Positions 8,256-17,150 of a stretch of DNA of 64,000 nucleotides are shown here, piece by piece. The position numbers and the translations under genes are program-made. Location of the stretch: the NCBI RefSeq assembly GCF_000342005.1, contig NZ_AOHO01000084.1, positions 28,233 to 92,232 on the forward strand. Direction: 5' to 3'. Below the pieces are notes generated by a model. It saw only the letters and a list, made by a program, of their open reading frames with translations. It was not told the DNA's origin and searched no databases. Within the stretch, counting starts at the first letter, position 1, and each line of letters starts with the position of its first letter. This DNA is from Amycolatopsis decaplanina DSM 44594 (GTDB taxonomy: Bacteria > Actinomycetota > Actinomycetes > Mycobacteriales > Pseudonocardiaceae).

Positions 8256-9407
8256 ATGGCCGTGACGGGTGAGCAGGGCCCGCCTCGACGAGGCGTGGCA
8301 CCAGAGGGTGGGCTCCTGCTGTTCCGGGTCTCCGGGATCCCCGTGTTGCTGGCCCCTTCGTGGTGGATCGGCTCCCTGATCATCGTGGTCCTCTACACGC
8401 CGCTGGTCGGACGGATCCTGCCCGGTGCGTCGACGCTGACCTCCTGGCTGCTGGCGGCCGCGTTCGCGGTCCTTCTCGGACTCTCGGTGCTCGCGCACGA
8501 GCTCGGGCACTGCCTGGTCGCGCTGCGCCTCGGCATCCCGGTCCGGCGCTTGCGGCTGTTCCTGCTCGGAGGCCTCTCCGAGGTCGCCAGGACTCCCCGC
8601 CAGCCGCGACAGGAAGGCCTGGTCGCCGCCGCGGGACCGGTGGTTTCGTTGCTGCTCGGCGGTTTCTGCGGGCTGCTCATGTTCGCCGTCCCGTCGGAAA
8701 GCGCGGCATGGCTGCTCATCGCCGAATGCGCCGTCGCGAACTTCGCCGTCGGGATCTTCAACCTCCTTCCCGGGCTCCCGCTCGACGGCGGCCGGCTGGT
8801 TCGCGCCGGGGTCTGGGCGGCGACGGGCCGCCGGGAAAAGGGCACCCGGGCGGCGGTGGTCGGGGGCGGCCTCGTGGCGGCGGGACTGGTCGTCTGGGCG
8901 CTGTGGGGATTGGCGGTGGGCAGCGAGGACCGCTGGCTCCGGCTCGGCGTCTGTGTCGTGACTGCGTGGTTCGTGATCCTCGGCGCGCGAAGCGAACTCG
9001 CCGCCGAAACACGCCGAGGGTGGCCGGAAGGTGTGAGACTGAGCGAGCTCGTCCGGCCCGTTCTCCAGCTTCCCGCGGAAAGCCCGGTCGCGGACGCGCT
9101 GGCCGCATCGGCGGGCCGTGGGGTGGTCCTGGTGCGCGCCGACGGCGTCGCGGCCGGGCTGCTCGACGAGACGGCCGCCGCGCATTTGGCCGGGACGTCG
9201 CCGCACGCGCCCGCGGAGATGGCCGCGGAGCCGATCCGCGCCGACACCGTGCTTCTCACCTCGGAGTCGGGGGAGGAGATCGCCGAGCGGGTCCGGGAAA
9301 CCGCCGCGTGGCAGTTCCTCGTCGTGGACGACGAAGGCAGGCCCGCGGGGGTGCTCCGGCGTGAAGACCTGCGCGCCGCGATGACCCGGAGCCGACCCCC
9401 GGCGTAG
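8256..9407 (+). CDS. Membrane site-2 protease (M50) with C-terminal CBS-like domain
   Basis: A 383-aa intramembrane zinc metalloprotease. The zinc ligands are His81 and His85 of HELGH, with catalytic Glu82; the third ligand is Asp177 in LLPGLPLDGGR. About six hydrophobic helices span residues 25-250. Residues ~265-380 are a soluble CBS-pair-like region (AESPVADALAAS, LVVDDEGRPAGVL), as in the SpoIVFB/Rip3 group, where CBS domains may sense nucleotides. It would cleave membrane-embedded regulators such as anti-sigma factors; none is adjacent. It sits between the RecB-like and trmI genes. Confidence 0.87.
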   Translation: MAVTGEQGPPRRGVAPEGGLLLFRVSGIPVLLAPSWWIGSLIIVVLYTPLVGRILPGASTLTSWLLAAAFAVLLGLSVLAHELGHCLVALRLGIPVRRLRLFLLGGLSEVARTPRQPRQEGLVAAAGPVVSLLLGGFCGLLMFAVPSESAAWLLIAECAVANFAVGIFNLLPGLPLDGGRLVRAGVWAATGRREKGTRAAVVGGGLVAAGLVVWALWGLAVGSEDRWLRLGVCVVTAWFVILGARSELAAETRRGWPEGVRLSELVRPVLQLPAESPVADALAASAGRGVVLVRADGVAAGLLDETAAAHLAGTSPHAPAEMAAEPIRADTVLLTSESGEEIAERVRETAAWQFLVVDDEGRPAGVLRREDLRAAMTRSRPPA

Positions 9408-9506
9408 CGCGGTACGGCCACCTGCGAGGATCGGTAGTCCCGTCCGAGGCACTCTTTCCCGCCGAGGACGCATGGGCTCAGCAGTGCTCGCAGGTATGGA
9501 GGTTCA

Positions 9507-10331
9507 GTGTCGGTCCGAGGGCCGTTTCGTGTTGGTGACCGGGTTCAGCTGACCGACTCCAAGGGGCGGCACTACACCATGGTCCTCGCCGAAGGACAGC
9601 AGTATCACACCCATCGCGGCGCGCTGGCGCACGACGACGTGATCGGTGCGCAGGAGGGTTCGGTCGTCACTTCGGCGGGAGGCAGCCACTATCTGGCGTT
9701 GCGCCCGCTGCTGCCGGACTACGTGTTGTCGATGCCGCGAGGCGCGCAGGTGATCTACCCGAAGGACGCCGCGCAGATCGTGATGTGGGGCGACATCTTC
9801 CCGGGGGCGCGGGTGCTCGAGGCGGGCGCCGGCTCCGGCGCGCTGACCTGTTCGCTGCTGCGGGCGGTCGGTTCGGAAGGCACCGTGCAGTCCTACGAGA
9901 TCCGGGACGACCACGCCGAACACGCCGAGCGGAACGTGGAGAAGTTCTTCGGCCACAAACCGGACAACTGGTCGCTGACGGTCGCGGACCTGTCGACGCA
10001 CACCGGCGAGGTCGACCGCGTCGTCCTCGACATGCTGGCGCCCTGGGACCAGCTGGAGACGGTCGCCGCGCATCTGGTGCCGGGTGGTGTGCTCACGGTC
10101 TATGTGGCGACGGTCACCCAGCTCTCGCGGATCACCGAAGCCTTGCGGGACCAGCAATGCTGGACCGAGCCGGAATCGTGGGAGACCCTCATGCGGCCTT
10201 GGCACGTCGTGAGCCTGGCGGTCCGGCCGGACCACCGGATGGTCGCGCACACCGCGTTCCTGCTGACGGCGCGACGTCTGGCGGACGGGACCGTGTCGCC
10301 GCGGGTCCACCGCCGCTCCGGCAAGGGCTGA
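9507..10331 (+). CDS. trmI: tRNA (adenine(58)-N1)-methyltransferase
   Basis: A 274-aa SAM-dependent methyltransferase that forms m1A58 in the T-loop of tRNA, acting as a tetramer. The N-terminal beta domain (FRVGDRVQLTDSKGRHY) and HTHRG segment precede motif I VLEAGAGSGALT, motif II YEIRDDHAEHA and the IV motif VVLDMLAPW. The M. tuberculosis homologue Rv2118c lies in the same neighbourhood. The start is GTG 9507, chosen from the GGAGG at 9498-9502. Confidence 0.94.
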   Translation: MSVRGPFRVGDRVQLTDSKGRHYTMVLAEGQQYHTHRGALAHDDVIGAQEGSVVTSAGGSHYLALRPLLPDYVLSMPRGAQVIYPKDAAQIVMWGDIFPGARVLEAGAGSGALTCSLLRAVGSEGTVQSYEIRDDHAEHAERNVEKFFGHKPDNWSLTVADLSTHTGEVDRVVLDMLAPWDQLETVAAHLVPGGVLTVYVATVTQLSRITEALRDQQCWTEPESWETLMRPWHVVSLAVRPDHRMVAHTAFLLTARRLADGTVSPRVHRRSGKG

Positions 10332-10383
10332 CCCCCGGACGCGCGAGACCGGCGCCGGTGCTTGTACCTGACAGTTCGGCCAG

Positions 10384-10433
10384 GGGTCGTGAGTGGTAAG
10401 GACGGTTCTAACCTTCCTTACCACTCACGACCC
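10384..10433. repeat. Palindrome, GTGAGTGGTAAGGACGGTT family (copy B)
   Basis: Arms 10384-10407 and 10410-10433 pair over 24 bp with one mismatch and a 2-nt loop. A third half-arm, CCACTCACGACCC, follows at about 10437, so this copy looks partly duplicated. The 10332-10633 gap contains this element, the hairpin at 10457 and no recognisable gene. Confidence 0.8.
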
Positions 10434-10456
10434 AGTCCACTCACGACCCAGTCGAC

Positions 10457-10501
10457 GATGAAGGAATCGGGACACTCGACGTCCCCGATCCTCCGTTGAT
10501 C
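10457..10501. repeat. Imperfect hairpin, GATGAAGGAATCGGGACA type
   Basis: GGAATCGGGAC at 10463-10473 pairs imperfectly with GTCCCCGATCC at 10481-10491. The left half matches the repeat at 39671 and the right half (CTCCGTTGATCA) matches the repeat at 39591, so this copy looks like a chimera of the two. Confidence 0.55.
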
Positions 10502-10633
10502 AAGGTCGTGACGGTCGGGCCTTGCGGCTGACAGCCGAGCTGCCGGAAGCACCTGACGACCACTCCCGCGCACAACGCAAGTTGCAAGCGGACAGACGCC
10601 CTTCGGCGAGTTTTCGTCAGCGTTCGACGGATA

Positions 10634-11089
10634 TCACGGCACGCACCACTTGCCGTCGCGTTTCTTCAGTGGGAAGGGCGTGTCCTTCTGGCCGCCCACG
10701 CCTTCGACGTGCACGGTCACGGTGGCGGAATCGCCGCTGACCACCGGCGGGTCCGGGACGGTCGCGGACACCTTGCCCGCGGCCGCCCACTTCCGTTCCA
10801 ACTCGGCCAGATCGGCCGACGACTGCTGGACGCAGGTGAGCTTCCCGAACGCCGTCGCGTCGTGATTGACGATGGCCGCGGCGATCGCCTTGCCCGCCAC
10901 CTCGACCGCCGCCACGTCCGGATCCACCGGAACCGGACGGGACGAACTCGGCCCTGGTGTGGGTGTGACGGTGCCGGGCGCGGCCGGGTCGGAGCCGGAC
11001 GGGGCCACCAGCAGCAGCCCCACCACGACCCCGGCCACGACCGCGCCACAAACGACCGCGACGGCGGTCAGCTTGTGGCTCACCGTCAC
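10634..11089 (-). CDS. Membrane-anchored secreted protein, NTF2/DUF4878-like C-terminus
   Basis: About 151 aa: a short N-terminus, one transmembrane helix (VVCGAVVAGVVVGLLLV), a Pro/Ser/Thr-rich linker, and an extracytoplasmic domain with two cysteines (LTCVQQSS and WCVP at the very end) that could form a disulfide. It begins 7 nt after the stop of the neighbouring Pro/Gln-rich protein and ends in a similar WC-containing fold, so the two look like an ancient tandem pair. The GTG at 11089 or 11083 is the start; the longer frame runs into the upstream gene. Function is unknown. Confidence 0.65.
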   Translation of the reverse strand: MTVSHKLTAVAVVCGAVVAGVVVGLLLVAPSGSDPAAPGTVTPTPGPSSSRPVPVDPDVAAVEVAGKAIAAAIVNHDATAFGKLTCVQQSSADLAELERKWAAAGKVSATVPDPPVVSGDSATVTVHVEGVGGQKDTPFPLKKRDGKWCVP

Positions 11090-11096
11090 CGGAAGG

Positions 11097-11918
11097 TCAC
11101 TTCTTGTCGGCCTTGATGTCCTTGAGGCACCACAGGCTCGATTCCCTGGCCGCCGTGATGGTGCCTTCCGCCATCTTGGTGCCCTGGGTGGCGCGGTAGC
11201 GGCCGGTCGCCCGGTCACCGCTTTCCTTGGCGGGCTCGATGATCTCGAGCTTGATGGGGTCGAGCGGCTTGCCCTCGTCCTTGGTGTTCTCGCTGCGGCA
11301 GATCAGGTCGAGGAACGTCTTCTTGTCACCCGCGCTGTAGGAGCTCGCGGCGCTCTCGAAGACCTCCTGCGGAGTGGCCTTCCCGCCGGGCGCCGGACCT
11401 GAACTCTTGGTCGACGACGTGCTGGGCGAGCTGGACCTGGTGCGGGTCGAGCTCGGCTTCTGCGACGACGAGGACGGGGCCTCCGACGGGGCGGCGCTGC
11501 TGGAGGGCGGCGCGGCGGTCGGGTTGTCGTCGCCGGAGTTCAGCGCGATGACGAGGGCGGTGACACCGCCGCCGACCAGCACGACCGCGCCGATCGCGAT
11601 GCCGACGATCAGGCCGGTCTTCTTTTTCTTGGGCGGCTCACCGCCGCCATAGCCGCCTTCCTGCGGGTACGCGTTGAAGCCGCCCTGCTGGCCGTACGGA
11701 TCCGGCTGGCCGAACTGCTGCGTGCCACCGGGGTATCCCTGCTGCGGCTGCGGTCCGCTCTGCGGGTAGCCACCTTGCTGCTGGCCGTACGGGTCCTGTC
11801 CGTACTGGCCGCCACCGGGGTATCCCTGCTGCGGCTGGGGACCGCTCTGCGGGTACCCGCCCTGCTGGCCGTACGGATCTTGTCCGTAGCCGCCGGGCTG
11901 CTGCGGCGGGTAAGTCAT
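11097..11918 (-). CDS. Pro/Gln/Gly-rich membrane protein with secreted C-terminal domain
   Basis: 273 aa. Residues 1-95 are low-complexity repeats (GYPQSGPQPQQGYPGG units, with DPYGQQ between them), then KKKK and a single transmembrane helix (IVGIAIGAVVLVGGGVTALVI), a Ser/Thr-rich linker (~130-180) and a C-terminal ~90-residue DUF4878-like domain with CRSENT and LWCLK. The tail is cytoplasmic and the domain extracytoplasmic by the positive-inside rule. The N-terminal repeat type also occurs in the DUF4333 protein at 40014. Function is unknown. Confidence 0.75.
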   Translation of the reverse strand: MTYPPQQPGGYGQDPYGQQGGYPQSGPQPQQGYPGGGQYGQDPYGQQQGGYPQSGPQPQQGYPGGTQQFGQPDPYGQQGGFNAYPQEGGYGGGEPPKKKKTGLIVGIAIGAVVLVGGGVTALVIALNSGDDNPTAAPPSSSAAPSEAPSSSSQKPSSTRTRSSSPSTSSTKSSGPAPGGKATPQEVFESAASSYSAGDKKTFLDLICRSENTKDEGKPLDPIKLEIIEPAKESGDRATGRYRATQGTKMAEGTITAARESSLWCLKDIKADKK

Positions 11919-12281
11919 GGCTGGTGCCCCCTAGCTGTTCTGCGAAAATGCTCAACATGACCTGCGGGTCCGCCTCCCCGGCGAACGTCGGCCCGATGCT
12001 AGCCATCGAGCCGGATCGCCGCTCGATTAGGGCCGAACTGATACCGGTCACCCGTTTGCACCCGGACGGAGCCGGGTATTCCGCCGCAGGTCAGGCTAGG
12101 TGGACGGATTGTGACCATGGGAGTGTGGGACCCGGCACCGGGATGGCCCCTTGCGCGGCGGGAACGTACGTGCAGTCGGGTGGTCCGGAACGCGACGCGC
12201 CGATCTTGTGATGCGGAAAGGCCTTTTATTGTCGGTGATCGCCGGTACCGTGGAATGAAAAGCACTCCGAGGAGGTGCCCG
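11919..12281. other. Divergent intergenic region upstream of arc
   Basis: This 363-bp stretch separates the leftward membrane-protein pair from arc. I see no gene. A TACCGT hexamer at 12246-12251 could be the arc -10 and would give a ~25-nt leader containing the GAGGAGG ribosome site at 12269-12275. Confidence 0.5.
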
Positions 12282-14084
12282 ATGCATCATGACCTTCCCG
12301 GAGGTCGGCGCGAGGAGGCCGACCCTTCAGAAACGACCGGAGCTGGAACCACGTCCGACGAGCAGGCACGTCAAATCCGCTTCCTCGAGGAGGAAGTCGC
12401 TCTGCTGCGCCGGAAGCTCACCGATTCGCCACGTCAGAACCGAGTGCTGGAACAGCGACTCGCCGAGGCGTCGGAACGAGTGAGCCAACTCACGGAACGC
12501 AACACGAAACTGGTCGAGACGCTCCGCGAGGCGCGTGGCCAGTTGCTCGCGTTGCGAGAGGAGGTCGACAGGCTGGCCCAGCCTCCGAGCGGTTACGGCG
12601 TGTTCGTCACCGCGTACGAGGACAACACGGTGGACGTGTTCACCGCGGGCCGCAAAATGCGGGTTTCGGTCTCACCCGCGGTCGAGGTCTCGTCGCTGCG
12701 GCGCGGACAGGCGTTGCGGCTCAACGAGGCACTCACCGTCGTCGAAGGCGGTGACTTCGAGCGGATCGGCGAGGTCTGCGCGCTGCGCGAGGTGCTGGCC
12801 CCGGACGTCGAGGGCGGCAGCCCCCGTGCGCTCGTGGTCGGGCACGCGGACGAGGAGCGGGTCGTCCTGCTCTCCGATCCGCTGGCCGAACAGCCCCTCA
12901 AGCCGGGCGACTCCCTGCTGGTGGACTCGAAAGCCGGTTACGCCTACGAGCGCGTGCCGAAGGCGGAGGTCGAGGATCTCGTGCTGGAGGAGGTGCCCGA
13001 CGTCCGATACGAGGACATCGGTGGCCTCACCCGGCAGATCGAGCAGATCCGCGACGCCGTCGAGCTTCCGTTCCTGCACGCTGATCTCTACCAGGAGTAC
13101 CAGCTGCGCCCGCCGAAGGGCGTGCTGCTCTACGGGCCTCCTGGCTGCGGTAAGACCCTCATCGCCAAGGCGGTGGCCAACTCGCTCGCCAAGAAGGTCG
13201 CCGAAGCACGCGGCGACTCGGCGGACGGGAAGTCCTACTTCCTGAACATCAAGGGTCCGGAACTGCTGAACAAGTTCGTCGGGGAGACCGAGCGGCACAT
13301 CCGCCTGATCTTCCAGCGGGCTCGGGAAAAGGCCTCCGAAGGCACCCCGGTGATCGTGTTCTTCGACGAGATGGACTCGATCTTCCGCACCCGCGGTTCG
13401 GGCGTGTCCTCCGACGTGGAGACCACGATCGTCCCGCAGCTGCTTTCGGAGATCGACGGTGTCGAAGGCCTGGAGAACGTCATCGTCATCGGCGCCTCCA
13501 ACCGTGAGGACATGATCGACCCGGCGATCCTGCGGCCGGGCCGGCTCGACGTCAAGATCAAGATCGAGCGTCCGGACGCCGAAGGCGCGAAGGACATCTT
13601 CTCCAAGTACCTGTCCGACGGTCTGCCGATCCACGCGGACGACCTCGCCGAGTTCGGCGGGGACGTGAGGGCGACCTTCGACGCGATGATCCAGCACACC
13701 GTCGAGCGGATGTACGAGGAGACGGACGAGAACCGGTTCCTCGAGGTCACCTACGCCAACGGTGACAAGGAGGTCCTGTACTTCCGTGACTTCAACTCGG
13801 GCGCGATGATCCAGAACATCGTGGACCGGGCGAAGAAGTCGGCCATCAAGTCGGTGCTGGAGACCAAGCAGCCCGGCCTGCGCGTGCAGCATCTGCTGGA
13901 CGCGATCGTCGACGAGTTCGCGGAGAACGAGGACCTGCCCAACACCACCAACCCGGACGACTGGGCCCGGATCTCCGGCAAGAAGGGCGAGCGGATCGTC
14001 TACATCCGCACGCTCGTCACCGGCAAGAACCAGGATTCGGGGCGGGCGATAGACACCGCCACGAACACCGGTCAGTACCTGTAG
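12282..14084 (+). CDS. arc: Proteasome-associated AAA ATPase ARC/Mpa
   Basis: A 600-aa ring ATPase that binds Pup through its coiled coil, unfolds pupylated proteins and feeds them to the 20S core. A coiled coil occupies residues ~25-100 and tandem OB folds ~105-235. The AAA core has Walker A GPPGCGKT (285-292), Walker B VIVFFDEMDS (357-366) and the arginine-finger region ILRPGRLD. The protein ends in GQYL, the conserved C-terminal tail that docks in PrcA pockets. ATG 12282 is chosen for GAGGAGG 6 nt upstream; the frame extends to 12111 without support. A hairpin terminator follows. Confidence 0.96.
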   Translation: MHHDLPGGRREEADPSETTGAGTTSDEQARQIRFLEEEVALLRRKLTDSPRQNRVLEQRLAEASERVSQLTERNTKLVETLREARGQLLALREEVDRLAQPPSGYGVFVTAYEDNTVDVFTAGRKMRVSVSPAVEVSSLRRGQALRLNEALTVVEGGDFERIGEVCALREVLAPDVEGGSPRALVVGHADEERVVLLSDPLAEQPLKPGDSLLVDSKAGYAYERVPKAEVEDLVLEEVPDVRYEDIGGLTRQIEQIRDAVELPFLHADLYQEYQLRPPKGVLLYGPPGCGKTLIAKAVANSLAKKVAEARGDSADGKSYFLNIKGPELLNKFVGETERHIRLIFQRAREKASEGTPVIVFFDEMDSIFRTRGSGVSSDVETTIVPQLLSEIDGVEGLENVIVIGASNREDMIDPAILRPGRLDVKIKIERPDAEGAKDIFSKYLSDGLPIHADDLAEFGGDVRATFDAMIQHTVERMYEETDENRFLEVTYANGDKEVLYFRDFNSGAMIQNIVDRAKKSAIKSVLETKQPGLRVQHLLDAIVDEFAENEDLPNTTNPDDWARISGKKGERIVYIRTLVTGKNQDSGRAIDTATNTGQYL

Positions 14085-14091
14085 TACGAGC

Positions 14092-14136
14092 CGAAGAGGC
14101 CCTTCACCGCATGCGTCGCGGTGAAGGGCCTCTTCG
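14092..14136. terminator. 19-bp hairpin between convergent arc and EamA genes
   Basis: Perfect arms 14092-14110 and 14118-14136 enclose a 7-nt loop and are followed by TTTC. The stem carries GGCCCTTCACC, the reverse of the GTGAAGG hairpin core seen elsewhere. It ends 2 nt before the transporter stop codon and probably terminates both genes. Confidence 0.85.
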
Positions 14137-14138
14137 TT

Positions 14139-15050
14139 TCAGACGGCTACGGCTTCCTTGACCTTCTTGCGCGGGCTAAGCCGCCCGTGTGCGGCCAGGA
14201 TCCCCAGAACGACGAGCAGCGCGCCGACGGGCTGGTTCCATGCCAGGGGTTCGTCGAGGACAAGGACACCGAGCAGCACGCCGACGACCGGTGTGAGGTA
14301 GGTCACCGCCGAGGCGTTCGACGCGCCCCACGCCGCGATGATCGACGCGTTCCAGGCGTAGGCGAGCCCGGTGCCCAGTGCCCCGAGCGCGATCATGCTG
14401 AGCACGATCGGCGTATCGAGACGTACCGGCGTCGTCGCGATGAACGGCGCGAGCACCAGCATCACGACGGCGCCGCAGCAGACCTGCCCGAGCGCGATGG
14501 TCGGGGCGTCGAGGTTCCGCACCGAGATGAACCGTCGCACGTAGACGAACGAGATCCCGTAGCAGGTCGTCGCGCCCAGGCACGCCAGTTGCGCGGTCAG
14601 TTCGTGCGAGACGTCGATCCCTTGCCAGACCCCGACGATGGTGAGCACGCCGAGGAAGCCGAGGATCAGGCCGGTCGTGCGGGCCTTCGTGAAGCGTTCC
14701 GACGGCAGGGCCGCGGCGGCGATGAGCATGGTGATCAGCGGCGTCGTCGCGTTGAAGATGCTGGCGAGTCCGGAGGAGATGTACTGCTCTGCCCAGGAGA
14801 ACAACAGGAACGGGATGACGCACAGCAGCACGGAGACGACCGCGAGATGGCCCCAGAGCGCCGGGTCCCGGGGGAGTGGCTTACGGCGCCAGGCGGCGAT
14901 GGCCATCAGCGCCACCGCGCCCAGGCAGACGCGGGAGAGCGCCACCTGAGCGGGCGACAGGCCGGTGAGGCCGACCTTGATGAACAGAAAACTCGCACCC
15001 CATACGATCGCGAGTGCCGCGAACCGGATCGCGATACCGAAACGTCCCAA
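14139..15050 (-). CDS. EamA/DMT-superfamily transporter
   Basis: 303 aa with ten predicted transmembrane helices in two EamA repeats, e.g. LAIVWGASFLFIKVGL and, in the second half, VTYLTPVVGVLLGVLVLDE, both family hallmarks. DMT exporters move small metabolites or amino acids; substrate unknown. The start is TTG at 15050, supported by AGGAGAAGG just upstream. The basic tail LSPRKKVKEA lies in the cytosol. Confidence 0.85.
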   Translation of the reverse strand: MGRFGIAIRFAALAIVWGASFLFIKVGLTGLSPAQVALSRVCLGAVALMAIAAWRRKPLPRDPALWGHLAVVSVLLCVIPFLLFSWAEQYISSGLASIFNATTPLITMLIAAAALPSERFTKARTTGLILGFLGVLTIVGVWQGIDVSHELTAQLACLGATTCYGISFVYVRRFISVRNLDAPTIALGQVCCGAVVMLVLAPFIATTPVRLDTPIVLSMIALGALGTGLAYAWNASIIAAWGASNASAVTYLTPVVGVLLGVLVLDEPLAWNQPVGALLVVLGILAAHGRLSPRKKVKEAVAV

Positions 15051-15180
15051 TTGTCCTTCTCCTGAGTCCTCAAGTTCGGGCTCAGTGAATCCCGGATTCC
15101 CCGTTGTGCTCCAGCGGTTTTCGGACGATGTGTCCGACGCCTCGCGCGTGGCGATCGCCGGAATTGTTTGTATAACGCCC

Positions 15181-15186
15181 TATACT
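15181..15186 (+). promoter_or_regulatory. -10 hexamer TATACT ahead of small HTH gene
   Basis: TATACT lies 8 nt before GTG 15195 in a locally AT-rich stretch (TTGTTTGTATAAC), consistent with a near-leaderless transcript. Confidence 0.55.
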
Positions 15187-15194
15187 TACGGGCT

Positions 15195-15539
15195 GTGAGC
15201 GAATCCTCCGGGCGCCCGCGCGCGCCGATCACCGAAGCCGATGTCCTGGCCTGGCTGGAAACAACGGCCGCCGCCGTCCAGGCGGGGGAGGTGAGCGCCC
15301 CCGAACTCATCGAGCTGCTAGGCGAGTTGCGCCGTGCCTCCGCGGCCTGCGCCGACGCGTCCGATTGGGCACTGCTCGCCGCCAGGGAGGAAGGTGCCAG
15401 CCTTCGTCAGATCGCGCCCGTCTTCGGCAAGGGTTACGTTCGGGCGCCGGCGGCGCGCCTCGAAAAGCTTCATCGGCAGGCGCAGAACGCGAGCCAGTGG
15501 CTCGCGATCCTCCGCCACAAGAACGAAGGAGCCCGGTGA
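15195..15539 (+). CDS. Small helix-turn-helix protein
   Basis: 114 aa, mostly helical. Residues ~60-85 (AREEGASLRQIAPVFGKGY) resemble an HTH as found in small actinobacterial DNA-binding proteins that read out by a sigma-4-like fold. The stop codon overlaps the aldo-keto reductase start (GTGA, 15536-15539), so the two are translationally coupled and it may regulate that gene. The GTG at 15195 is chosen over an upstream ATG because the -10 lies at 15181. Exact family not recognised. Confidence 0.6.
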   Translation: MSESSGRPRAPITEADVLAWLETTAAAVQAGEVSAPELIELLGELRRASAACADASDWALLAAREEGASLRQIAPVFGKGYVRAPAARLEKLHRQAQNASQWLAILRHKNEGAR

Positions 15540-16489
15540 CAGACTCGGAAATCCCCGTCGGCGACCGGATCGCCGTCGGACTGGCGGCGCTCGGCAGGCC
15601 CGCGTACATCAACCTGGGCCGCGTCGACGCGCTGCCGCCCGGTCGCGAGTTCGAGGCGATGCGCGCGGCGACCTACGACGTGCTGGACGACGCGTACCGC
15701 GCGGGTGTCCGCTGGATCGATGTCGCCCGTTCGTATGGTTCTTCGGAGGAGTTCCTGGCCGGCTGGCTCGCCGATCGCGCCCACGCGGACGTGACGGTGT
15801 CGAGCAAATGGGGCTATCGCTACGTGGGGGAGTGGAAGCTCGACGCGGAGGTGCACGAGGTCAAGGAGCACACCGCGGCGCGATTCGCCGAGCAGTGGGC
15901 GGAAACCGTTGACCTGCTGGGGAAAGCGATTTCGCTCTACCAGGTCCACTCGCTCACCGTGGACAGTCCTCTGTTCACCGACGAGCGGCTGATCGGCGCG
16001 CTGGCCGAACTCGCCGCCGACGGTGTGCCGGTGGGGTTCTCCACGTCCGGGCCGGCACAGGCCGACGCGGTCCGCCGGGCGTTCGAGCTGGAGGTGTCCG
16101 GAACGCCGGTCTTCAGCGCCGTGCAGTCGACGTGGAACCTGCTCGAACCATCCGTCGGCCCGGCGCTCGTGGAAGCGCGCGACGCCGGGAAACGGGTGCT
16201 GGTCAAGGAAACCGTCGCGAACGGACGGCTGGTGGTCGAGCCTCCGGCGGTGCTCGCGCGGATCGCACGGGAACACGGGGCAGGCCCGGACGCGGTGGCG
16301 ATCGCGGCGGTGCTGGCACAGGACTGGCGGCCGGTCGCGGTCGTCGGCCCGTCGAGTACGGCCCAACTCCGCGAGAATCTCGTTGCCGCGAAGGCGAAGT
16401 TGACCGCCGACGAACTCGCGGAACTCGCGACGCTCGCCGAAGAGCCGGTCGCCTACTGGCGGCACAGGTCCTGCCTCGGCTGGCATTGA
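15536..16489 (+). CDS. Aldo/keto reductase
   Basis: A 317-aa NADPH-dependent TIM-barrel oxidoreductase. The catalytic tetrad can be read: Asp in GVRWIDVARSYG, Tyr in ARSYGSSEEFL, Lys in VSSKWGYR and His in YQVHSLT. The C-terminal VAVVGPSSTAQLRENL region binds the cofactor pyrophosphate. It starts at GTG 15536, overlapping the HTH gene by 4 nt. Physiological carbonyl substrate unknown. Confidence 0.85.
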   Translation: MTDSEIPVGDRIAVGLAALGRPAYINLGRVDALPPGREFEAMRAATYDVLDDAYRAGVRWIDVARSYGSSEEFLAGWLADRAHADVTVSSKWGYRYVGEWKLDAEVHEVKEHTAARFAEQWAETVDLLGKAISLYQVHSLTVDSPLFTDERLIGALAELAADGVPVGFSTSGPAQADAVRRAFELEVSGTPVFSAVQSTWNLLEPSVGPALVEARDAGKRVLVKETVANGRLVVEPPAVLARIAREHGAGPDAVAIAAVLAQDWRPVAVVGPSSTAQLRENLVAAKAKLTADELAELATLAEEPVAYWRHRSCLGWH

Positions 16490-16544
16490 GGGGCTGCACT
16501 AGTCTCGCGGCAAACGTCAGGCGGGACACCGGGGAGGCTCGAGG

Positions 16545-17150
16545 GTGCGTCATCGGCAGGTGCTCGCGGTGGCGACGGTCGCGCTGTTCGGTTTGTCGGG
16601 GTGCGCCGACCGTCCTAACGATCTAGACACCTACTACGACGACCCGACACCGACGCCCGCGGTCGAGCCTTCACAGCCCTCGGTCAAACCGCAGGCCGAC
16701 CCGGTTCCGCCGCCGTCGACCCAGGCTCCCGTCCCCGCGGCCGTTTCCGCCGCCTTGCTGACCGACGAGGACGTCGCCGAGGAAGAGGTCGTCCCCGGCG
16801 AGGGCAAGGTGTCCGGCTGTCTGACCGGTCTCACCCGCGGTACGAGCCGCGCGGCGACGTGGTCGTACGCGAGTGGCTCGACGCTGGAACATCAGGTCAC
16901 CGAGTACACCGACCGCGACGCCTCGGACGTCGTCACCCAGGCGGACTGCGACGGCAAGAAGCTCACTCTGGCGAAGCAAACCGGCGTCGAGGTCCAGCGC
17001 GCCTGGTGTGATGGCACGACGTGCACGGTGCTGCTCGCCAAAGGGAACCTCGTCTCCGCCCTCAGCGTGACCGCCGGGACCGAGGCGAGGGCAACGGAAG
17101 CGGCGAGGCGGCTGTTGCCGATCGTCGCGCAGCGCCTCCGTTCGGCCTAG
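16545..17150 (+). CDS. Lipoprotein
   Basis: 201 aa with a lipobox (LFGLSGC, Cys20) after a short hydrophobic signal, a Pro/Thr-rich linker (~35-65) and a ~130-residue extracytoplasmic domain with CLTG, ADCDGKK, WCDGTTC cysteines that may form two disulfides. Lipoproteins of this sensor-like kind are frequent in actinobacteria; M. tuberculosis has lppK beside mpa in the equivalent place, but homology cannot be shown here. The start is GTG 16545 after GGGGAGG. It overlaps the Nudix gene end by 4 nt, convergently. Confidence 0.7.
   Translation: MRHRQVLAVATVALFGLSGCADRPNDLDTYYDDPTPTPAVEPSQPSVKPQADPVPPPSTQAPVPAAVSAALLTDEDVAEEEVVPGEGKVSGCLTGLTRGTSRAATWSYASGSTLEHQVTEYTDRDASDVVTQADCDGKKLTLAKQTGVEVQRAWCDGTTCTVLLAKGNLVSALSVTAGTEARATEAARRLLPIVAQRLRSA

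Noticed and set aside
11097..11918. CRISPR-like or VNTR array from repeated CAGGGATACCCC-type units
   Set aside because: Repeats are in frame, of uneven length, and encode the Pro/Gln-rich tail; no unique spacers.
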